Of a stretch of DNA of 13,239 nt, positions 6,590 through 11,713 are shown piece by piece. The position numbers and the translations under genes are program-made. Location: NCBI GenBank assembly GCA_023426435.1, contig JAFAAS010000157.1, forward strand, positions 1 to 13,239, written 5' to 3'. The notes beneath the pieces were generated by a model. The model was not told the origin of the DNA, searched no databases, and saw only the letters and a list, made by a program, of their open reading frames with translations. Each line of letters opens with the position of its first letter. The first letter of the stretch is position 1. The stretch is from Verrucomicrobiota bacterium. Lineage in GTDB: Bacteria > Verrucomicrobiota > Verrucomicrobiia > Opitutales > Opitutaceae.

Positions 6590-6728
6590 AGCTCCAAGGA
6601 CCAAGATCCAAGCTCCAGAGAAGGTTCAAACTTCAAGCTCCAACCGTTTCGCGGACGAGTCAGCGCCTGTTGATGTTTGAGCCTTGGTGTTTCTCTGGTG
6701 CTTGGAGCTTGGATCTTGGAGTTTGGGC
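6590..6728. repeat. Inverted repeat (CTCCAAGATCCAAGCTCC type) upstream of gltX
   Basis: The left arm (about 6590-6630) contains AGCTCCAAGGACCAAGATCC followed by AAGCTCCAGAGAA. The right arm (about 6680-6728) carries the complement: TTTCTCTGGTGCTTGGAGC, then TTGGATCTTGGAG. The arms are 40-48 bases long and imperfect, separated by about 50 bases. This repeat is recognisable from its spurious translations (LELGSWSLEL and similar). It fills most of the 212-base divergent gap between the M14 gene and gltX, so the promoters of both genes must lie in or beside it. Confidence 0.8.
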
Positions 6729-6794
6729 GGCGACGGAGTGCCGCCGTCCGCGGTTTGACAGCGGTGCAGTGCGGGCGCTTGCTGGGCGGTTCTT

Positions 6795-8183
6795 ATGTCC
6801 ACGGTTCGCGTTCGTTTTGCTCCCAGTCCCACGGGATTCTTTCACATCGGCAGTGCGCGCACGGCGCTGTTCAACTGGCTGTATGCGCGGCACACGGGCG
6901 GGACGTTCATCCTGCGGATCGAGGACACGGACAAGGAGCGCAACAGCGAGCAGTTCCTCAACGTGATCTACGATTCGCTGACCTGGCTCGGGATGAACTG
7001 GGACGAAGGCCCGAAGGTGGGCGGGGATTTTGGTCCGTATCGGCAGAGCGAGCGCGCGCAGGTTTATGCGGAGTATCTGCAGAAGCTGCGGGACGCGGGC
7101 CGGACGTATGAGAAGGACGGCGCGATCTGGTTCAAGCTGCTGGGGGAGCGTTACGAGGTGTTTGACGAGCACCGGAAGAAGACGGTGACGAAGGTGAAGG
7201 TGGCGCCGACTGTGATTGAGGATCGGATACGCGGGCGCGTGGAGCGGGTGGAGGACGAGGATTTCGTGATTTTCCGTTCGGATGGAAATCCGGTGTTTCA
7301 CTTCGTGAATGTGGTGGACGACATTGCGATGAACATCACGCACGTGATCCGGGGAGAAGATCACTTGTCGAACACGAGCAAGCACGTGGAACTCTTCAAG
7401 GCGTTGGGGGCGCCGGTGCCGCAGTTCGCGCACATTCCGCTGATCCTGAAGCAGAATGGGCCCGGGAAGATGTCGAAACGCGATCAAGGCGCGCTGATCG
7501 AGGAGTATCAGCGGCGTGGATATCTGCCCGAGGCGTTGGTGAACTTCCTGAGTCTGCTCGGATGGAATCCGGGCGACGATCGCGAGAAGATGCCGATCGA
7601 GGAGATCGTGCGGTTGTTCGACTTGCCCGGCGTGAACCAGAGCAATGCGCGGTTCGATGACAAGAAACTCGCGCACATGAACATGGCGTATCTGTTGGAG
7701 CTGCCGGCGGAGACCTTTGTGGCGAAAGCGCGGGAGTATTTTGTGGCGCACGCGGCAAGTCCGGCGGCGGCGGCGGCGCTGGCGGCGGACGCGGATTATT
7801 TCCGGGAGGTGATGGTGTTGGCGCAGCCGAAGGTGAAGGGCGTGGAGGAGTTGCCGGCTTATACGGCTTATTTCTTCACGGAGGATTTCGCGGTGGACGC
7901 GAAGGTGCGCGACAAGGTGATGGCGAAAGGCGATCCGAAGGCGCGGCTGCGAGAGCTCGTGGACGCGGTGGGAAGCGGCCAGATCGATTTTGGGAGCGAG
8001 GTGTCGATCGAGGAAGGAATCAAACGCCTGGCGGCGGAGAAAGGGTTGGGGTTTGGCGATTATCAACCGGTGGCGCGGCTGGCGTTGTCGGGGACGAATG
8101 TCGGTCCGAGCATCACGGGGATGATGCGGGTGTTGGGGAAGGAAAGGGTGATGGGAAGGTTTGGAAGGTTGCTTGCGGGGTGA
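6795..8183 (+). CDS. gltX: Glutamyl-tRNA synthetase (class I)
   Basis: GltX attaches glutamate to tRNA(Glu) in the cytoplasm. The 462-residue product is close to normal length. It has the Rossmann-fold start FAPSPTG with the class I HIGS signature (17-20), RIEDTD (41-46), HVIRGEDHLSN (183-193) and KMSKR (225-229). The C-terminal anticodon-binding helical region follows. In the insertion after about residue 98, most bacterial enzymes carry a CxC-type stretch ahead of a polar linker; here there is AGRTYEKDGAIWFKL with no cysteine, so the zinc-binding part is absent or replaced. The full C-terminal domain shows this is not the truncated GluQ paralogue. The start ATG gives the usual N-terminus; the ribosome-binding site is weak (GGGCGG, 8-9 bases upstream). 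It faces a palindromic element at its 3' end. Confidence 0.97.
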   Translation: MSTVRVRFAPSPTGFFHIGSARTALFNWLYARHTGGTFILRIEDTDKERNSEQFLNVIYDSLTWLGMNWDEGPKVGGDFGPYRQSERAQVYAEYLQKLRDAGRTYEKDGAIWFKLLGERYEVFDEHRKKTVTKVKVAPTVIEDRIRGRVERVEDEDFVIFRSDGNPVFHFVNVVDDIAMNITHVIRGEDHLSNTSKHVELFKALGAPVPQFAHIPLILKQNGPGKMSKRDQGALIEEYQRRGYLPEALVNFLSLLGWNPGDDREKMPIEEIVRLFDLPGVNQSNARFDDKKLAHMNMAYLLELPAETFVAKAREYFVAHAASPAAAAALAADADYFREVMVLAQPKVKGVEELPAYTAYFFTEDFAVDAKVRDKVMAKGDPKARLRELVDAVGSGQIDFGSEVSIEEGIKRLAAEKGLGFGDYQPVARLALSGTNVGPSITGMMRVLGKERVMGRFGRLLAG

Positions 8184-8276
8184 CACACCCCGGCGCTTCG
8201 CGCCACCCCTCTCGAGAGGGGTGCTTCGGCTGGCGGGGCTTGGGTGCCCTCTTTAGGGAACGAAGGGCGGGGTGTG
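8184..8276. repeat. Palindromic element between convergent gltX and dehydrogenase genes
   Basis: CACACCCCG (8184-8192) and CGGGGTGTG (8268-8276) are perfect inverted ends, and the element starts on the first base after the gltX stop. Inside it lies a perfect 18-base palindrome, ACCCCTCTCGAGAGGGGT (8205-8222). The middle (CCCTCTTTAGGGAACGAAGGGCGG) resembles the companion half of a dispersed repeat that I recall from other genomes. It may help end transcription from both sides, but no T tract marks a simple terminator. Confidence 0.65.
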
Positions 8277-8284
8277 GCGTTGGC

Positions 8285-8306
8285 GGCGGGCTCGGGAGAC
8301 CCCGCC
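8285..8306. repeat. Small GC-rich hairpin beside the palindromic element
   Basis: GGCGGG (8285-8290) pairs with CCCGCC (8301-8306) around a 10-base loop, 17 bases past the dehydrogenase stop as read on the minus strand. The stretch CTCGGGAGACCCCGCCCTAC looks like another dispersed repeat type. It may act as a transcript-end hairpin for the dehydrogenase gene, but no T run follows. Confidence 0.35.
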
Positions 8307-8322
8307 CTACATCGGCAACGGG

Positions 8323-9384
8323 TCAGTAGCCTTTGGATTTGTCGACTTGGTGGAGGAGGGGTTCGTCGTGGGCGAAGCGGCGGAGGTTTTCCTTGTAGAT
8401 TTCGTGGTAGCGCGGGCCCTCGGCGTCGGAGCGGCCGGCGATGTGCGGCGTGATGATGACGCGGTCGGTGGTCCAGAGCGGATGATCTTTCGGCAGCGGT
8501 TCGGGATCGGTGACGTCCACGCCGGCGCCGGCGAGATGGCCGCTTTTGAGGGCGTCCACGAGAACCATGGCGTCGTAGATTTTTCCGCGAGAGACGCAGA
8601 TGAAGAAGGAGCCCGGTTTCATTTTTCCGAACTCGGGGGCGGCGAACATTTTCTCGGACGCGGGCGTGTGGGGAACGGCGACGAAGACGACGTCGGCCTC
8701 GGGCAGGACTTCGTCCAAGCGATCTGGATACACGGCTCGGTCGAGGTAGGGTGTGATGGGAAGATCCTTGGGGTCGACGCCGATGACGGTCATGCCGAAG
8801 GCCTTGGCGCGGACGGCGATTTGGGTGCCGATGCCGCCGACGCCGACGATGACGGCGGTTTTGCCGCGGAGCTCGTAGAGCGGGCGGAATTGCGCGCCGT
8901 TCCAGGTTTGGGTGCGCTTCCATTCCATCGCGAGATCGATGCGGCGAGTGAGGCCGAGGAGGAGAGCGAACGCGTGGTCGGCGATCTCGATGCCCTGGAT
9001 GATTTTCATGTTCGTCAGGGCGATGGGGCTGTTTTTCAGCTCGGGGATGGAGAGGTAGTTTTCGACGCCGGCGGAGTTGACCTGGACCCATTTCAATTTT
9101 TTGGCGGCGAGGATCTGGTCGCGGGTGATACCGCCGATGACGGCGTCGGCGTCGACGAGCTCGGCGTCGAGTTGTTCGCGCGGAGGGAAGACGAGGTTGA
9201 GCGAAGGATTGGCGCGGCGGAGCTCGGCGATTTCGGATTCGTTGAGCCGGGCGGGGCCGGTGGAGGTGAAGACGACTTTTTTGGTGGGGAGAAGGGCGGT
9301 GTTGTCGGCGGCGACGGTGATGGAGGCGAGGAACGTGCAGGAGAGGAGGAAGGCGAGAAGACGCGCGGTGCGGGGAAGGTTCAT
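8323..9384 (-). CDS. D-isomer-specific 2-hydroxyacid dehydrogenase with a signal peptide
   Basis: Members of this family reduce 2-keto acids to D-2-hydroxyacids, or the reverse, with NAD(P). The 353-residue product has the Rossmann motif GVGGIG (181-186) and the family's catalytic triad: Arg266 in VSRGK, Glu295 in DPEPL and His314 in TPHIAG. The substrate is unknown. The first 26 residues look like a Sec signal peptide: a basic start (MNLPRTAR), a hydrophobic stretch (9-24) and a VAA/D cleavage site. Cys16 in LLSC is a poor lipobox and lies inside the hydrophobic core. NAD-dependent enzymes of this kind are normally cytoplasmic, so export would be odd. ATG 9384 is the last start before the conserved domain, so the segment is not an artefact of choosing too early a start. 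The gene follows guaD on the same strand after 95 bases. Confidence 0.93.
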   Translation of the reverse strand: MNLPRTARLLAFLLSCTFLASITVAADNTALLPTKKVVFTSTGPARLNESEIAELRRANPSLNLVFPPREQLDAELVDADAVIGGITRDQILAAKKLKWVQVNSAGVENYLSIPELKNSPIALTNMKIIQGIEIADHAFALLLGLTRRIDLAMEWKRTQTWNGAQFRPLYELRGKTAVIVGVGGIGTQIAVRAKAFGMTVIGVDPKDLPITPYLDRAVYPDRLDEVLPEADVVFVAVPHTPASEKMFAAPEFGKMKPGSFFICVSRGKIYDAMVLVDALKSGHLAGAGVDVTDPEPLPKDHPLWTTDRVIITPHIAGRSDAEGPRYHEIYKENLRRFAHDEPLLHQVDKSKGY

Positions 9385-9479
9385 GGGGTTAGGTGCGGGG
9401 TTGCGTGCAGCAGGACGCACGAGCGGGACGTTTGGTCCGCGATCGCGAGTGGCGAGGCGAAGCGGGGGCGACGGGGCGC

Positions 9480-9950
9480 CTAGTAGAGGCGTTTGTCGGG
9501 GTTTTCGGACCAGGCGCGGAAGGAGGATTGGGCGGCGTCGCGGAGGAGCGGGGTCATTTTGACGGTGCGCTGGTGGGGCGGGAGCGCGATTTGTCGGTAG
9601 ATGAAGTCGTCGTCGAAACCGATGGCGGCGGCGTCGGCGCGGGTGTTGGCGTAGAAGACGGTCGGAATGTGCGCCCAGTAGATCGCGGCGAGGCACATCG
9701 GGCACGGTTCGCAGCTGGTGTAGAGTTCGCAGTCGGGGAGCTGGAAGGTGTTGAGCGTGCGGCAGGCTTCGCGGATGGCGGTGACCTCGGCGTGGGCGGT
9801 GGGGTCGTTGGCGGAGGTGACGCGGTTGTTGCCGCGGGCGACGATTTCGCCGCGGCGAACGATCACGCAACCGAACGGACCGCCGTGGCCGGCGCGCATG
9901 CCTTCGTCGGCGAGGCGGATGGCTTCGTGCATGAATTTTTCGTGGGGCAT
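9480..9950 (-). CDS. guaD: Guanine deaminase (CDA-fold)
   Basis: The enzyme deaminates guanine to xanthine in purine salvage and breakdown. The 156-residue product has the same length as Bacillus subtilis GuaD and its layout: NDPTAHAEVTAIR (48-60) with zinc ligand His53 and proton-shuttling Glu55, then TSCEPCPMC (78-86) with zinc ligands Cys83 and Cys86. The GuaD-specific segment GFDDDFIYRQI (111-121) and the end FRAW..NPDKRLY, whose final Tyr reaches the partner's active site in the domain-swapped dimer, separate it from the tRNA-adenosine deaminase TadA. No other purine gene is adjacent. It is divergent from the HDOD gene with a 117-base gap, and ATG 9950 matches the family N-terminus. Confidence 0.93.
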   Translation of the reverse strand: MPHEKFMHEAIRLADEGMRAGHGGPFGCVIVRRGEIVARGNNRVTSANDPTAHAEVTAIREACRTLNTFQLPDCELYTSCEPCPMCLAAIYWAHIPTVFYANTRADAAAIGFDDDFIYRQIALPPHQRTVKMTPLLRDAAQSSFRAWSENPDKRLY

Positions 9951-10067
9951 GGAAGGAGGGAAGTTGAAGGTTTGCGGCGGGAGGAACTTCGAGGATTGCG
10001 GGTGAGACAGCGGGAGCCGGAGGTGGTGGCGGCGTCAAGTCGCCCGGGTTTGTGCCGATGAAAGCCT

Positions 10068-10940
10068 GTGCTGCTGTCGATTCCGTTTTTCCGGCCGGCG
10101 CCGACGCCGGAGCTGTTGGTGCGCAAGCTGGAGGATTTGCCGCCGGCGCCGAAGGTGTTGCACACGTTGCAGCGGTTGTTGCGGGAGCCGGAGACGTCGA
10201 TCGAGAAGATGGCGGAGGTGGTGAAGTTGGAGCCGGGGTTGTCGGCGCGCGTGGTGCGAATGGCGAACAGCACGCATTTCGGGCGTGGTGCGCGAGTGGA
10301 TACGATCGTGGAGGCGATTCAGCGGGTGGGGATCGTGGGCGTGCAGGAATTGGTGACCTTTGCGGTGGCGTCGCAACTGGTGGGGCGGCCGCTGGCGGCG
10401 TATCGGTTGGAGGCGCAGGACGTGTGGTTTCGCGCGGTGGCGTGCGCGATTGCGGCGGCGAGCCTGGCGGAGCACAGCGAGTTGGATCGGAGCGACGCGT
10501 ATACGTCGGGGTTGATGCACGGACTCGGGCTGGTGGCGATCGATCAGTATGCGGCGAAGGAAAAGCGCGGGCGGGTGTTTGCGTCGGCGGGGTATCCGCT
10601 GGATTTCGCGCCGGCGGAGCGGGAGTGGCTGAGTTTCTCGCACGCGGAGACGGGCGCGGCGTTGTTGGAAATGTGGGGGTTTTCGCCGGGCGTGGTGACG
10701 GCGGTGCGATATCAGATGATGCCGGAAGCGGCGCCGCTGGAGCATCGGAAGTTGAGCATGATGCTGGCGACGGCGCGGTGGGCGAGGTCGCTGTTTTGCG
10801 TGCCGGATGAGTTGATTCCCGAGTTGCCTTCGCCCGTGTGGATGGACGAGGCGGGAGTGGAGATCGGCGATTTCGGGTGGTGGCTGTCGCAGGTGCGGAT
10901 CCGTTATCAGATCGCGTGCGATGAGTTGAGGCTGAGTTGA
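10068..10940 (+). CDS. HDOD-domain protein (signalling/regulation)
   Basis: HDOD domains are a catalytically altered branch of the HD phosphohydrolase fold found in bacterial signalling proteins. Here the domain covers about residues 13-210 of 290, starting LEDLPPAPKVLHTLQRLL (21-38), then the helix of AEVVKLEPGLSARVVRMAN (49-67) and RVDTIVEAIQRVGIVGVQEL (75-94). The rest of the protein is a helical tail without a recognised output domain. No HD catalytic pair, GGDEF or EAL domain, membrane segment or signal peptide is visible. An in-frame stop at 10059-10061 limits the start to GTG 10068 or a later codon. No good ribosome-binding site is seen. The gene is alone between divergent guaD and the convergent rhombosortase gene, so its pathway is not shown by context. 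Confidence 0.9.
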   Translation: MLLSIPFFRPAPTPELLVRKLEDLPPAPKVLHTLQRLLREPETSIEKMAEVVKLEPGLSARVVRMANSTHFGRGARVDTIVEAIQRVGIVGVQELVTFAVASQLVGRPLAAYRLEAQDVWFRAVACAIAAASLAEHSELDRSDAYTSGLMHGLGLVAIDQYAAKEKRGRVFASAGYPLDFAPAEREWLSFSHAETGAALLEMWGFSPGVVTAVRYQMMPEAAPLEHRKLSMMLATARWARSLFCVPDELIPELPSPVWMDEAGVEIGDFGWWLSQVRIRYQIACDELRLS

Positions 10941-10946
10941 AGGAGT

Positions 10947-10965
10947 GCCCGCGAAACACGCGGAA
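10947..10965. repeat. Short dispersed repeat, copy 2 (GCCCGCGAAAYACGCGRAA)
   Basis: Six bases after the HDOD stop, this copy matches 1967-1985 except for a C/T and a G/A change. A further CGCGAAAA lies at 10969-10976, so the unit is partly tandem. It occupies nearly all of the 36-base gap between two convergent genes and ends next to the rhombosortase stop (10977-10979, minus). Confidence 0.6.
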
Positions 10966-10976
10966 TTACGCGAAAA

Positions 10977-11708
10977 TCAAAGCGGGGATGAAGATGAAAC
11001 GGATGGAGCGGGCGTGAGATGGGTTGAACGGGCAAGAAGGCGGGAGAGAGACCAGGCGAGTCCGTAGGCGGCGCCGGCGAGGTGGGCGATGGTGGCGATG
11101 CGGATGGCGGGTTCGTCGAAGCGGATGGCGCCGCCGCCGATGCCGCCGTTGAAGTTTTCGAGGAGGAGTTCGGCGGCGTGGACGGCGAGCAACGCGGGCC
11201 AGAACCAATCGCGGCGGTTGCGGCGAACGCCGTCGAGGGAGAGGAAGACGAGCAGGCCGACGTTGATGCCGGAGAGGCCGGCGTAGCGGGACATCGCGGG
11301 ATCGAGGAAGAAGATCGCGAGCGAGATGAAGGCGGGGAGAACGAGAAGCGCGTGGAGGAACGTGAGGCGGGTGGAAGCGGGGGAACGGAGTGCGAGGGCG
11401 AAGGTGGCGGCGAGGAAGACGGCGGTGTCGGCGAGCGTGTGAAACCAGCCGAAGTGGCAGAGGTGTCCGGTCCAGAGGCGCCAGAGTTCGCCGGCGGCGA
11501 GGGCGTCGCGGTCGTAGATCAAGAGCTCGCGGACTGAGCCGGGTCCGGCGAGTTGGAGGAGGAGGGCGGCGACGGCGGGGATGAGGAAGACGATGAACGG
11601 TGGAGGGACGGAGCGCGCGGAGATTGGGCGTGGAATGAGATTCGAGGGAAATGCGCGGTGGGGGCAGCGCGCCTCCATGGGAGTGGGATTGGAGGTGAAG
11701 AGGCGCAT
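10977..11708 (-). CDS. rrtA: Rhombosortase (rhomboid-family intramembrane serine protease)
   Basis: Rhombosortases are a branch of rhomboid proteases thought to cut GlyGly-CTERM tails off secreted proteins. The 243-residue product is hydrophobic, with about six membrane helices (roughly 36-54, 88-107, 114-135, 144-160, 166-185, 203-224). The family's WRLxTGHxxHxxxxH pattern is seen as LWRLWTGHLCHFGWFH (75-90). The catalytic serine is Ser146 in YAGLSG, and the catalytic histidine is His209 in AHLAGAAYGL. GGAG 8 bases before the ATG at 11708 favours that start; a second ATG (11678) is possible, since the first ~35 residues are polar and unlike the family. It is translated right after a metallopeptidase with a GlyGly-CTERM tail (5-base gap), which is very likely its substrate. 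The name is a family assignment; activity is not shown. Confidence 0.87.
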   Translation of the reverse strand: MRLFTSNPTPMEARCPHRAFPSNLIPRPISARSVPPPFIVFLIPAVAALLLQLAGPGSVRELLIYDRDALAAGELWRLWTGHLCHFGWFHTLADTAVFLAATFALALRSPASTRLTFLHALLVLPAFISLAIFFLDPAMSRYAGLSGINVGLLVFLSLDGVRRNRRDWFWPALLAVHAAELLLENFNGGIGGGAIRFDEPAIRIATIAHLAGAAYGLAWSLSRLLARSTHLTPAPSVSSSSPL

Positions 11709-11713
11709 GGGTG

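Noticed and set aside
5542..6966. Long plus-strand open frame opposite the M14 gene
   Set aside because: It runs through two repeats and antisense to the M14 gene, with Gly/Glu/Val-rich low-complexity sequence; the M14 motifs on the other strand explain the region.
6660..8186. 508-codon minus-strand open frame opposite gltX
   Set aside because: It is the complement of gltX, with Arg/His-rich low-complexity sequence and no recognisable domain.
9331..9384. Lipoprotein signal (LLSC) in the dehydrogenase N-terminus
   Set aside because: Leu at -2 is uncommon, the hydrophobic stretch before Cys16 is only about seven residues, and hydrophobic sequence continues after it to a better signal peptidase I site.
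9480..9950. tRNA adenosine deaminase TadA instead of guanine deaminase
   Set aside because: The zinc motifs are shared, but NDPTAHAEVTAIR, GFDDDFIYRQI, the length and the terminal Tyr agree with GuaD.
9385..10959. In-frame upstream extension of the dehydrogenase on the minus strand, running through guaD and HDOD
   Set aside because: It overlaps two well-supported genes in other frames and has low-complexity Pro/Arg/Ser content; the conserved protein with its signal peptide starts at 9384.
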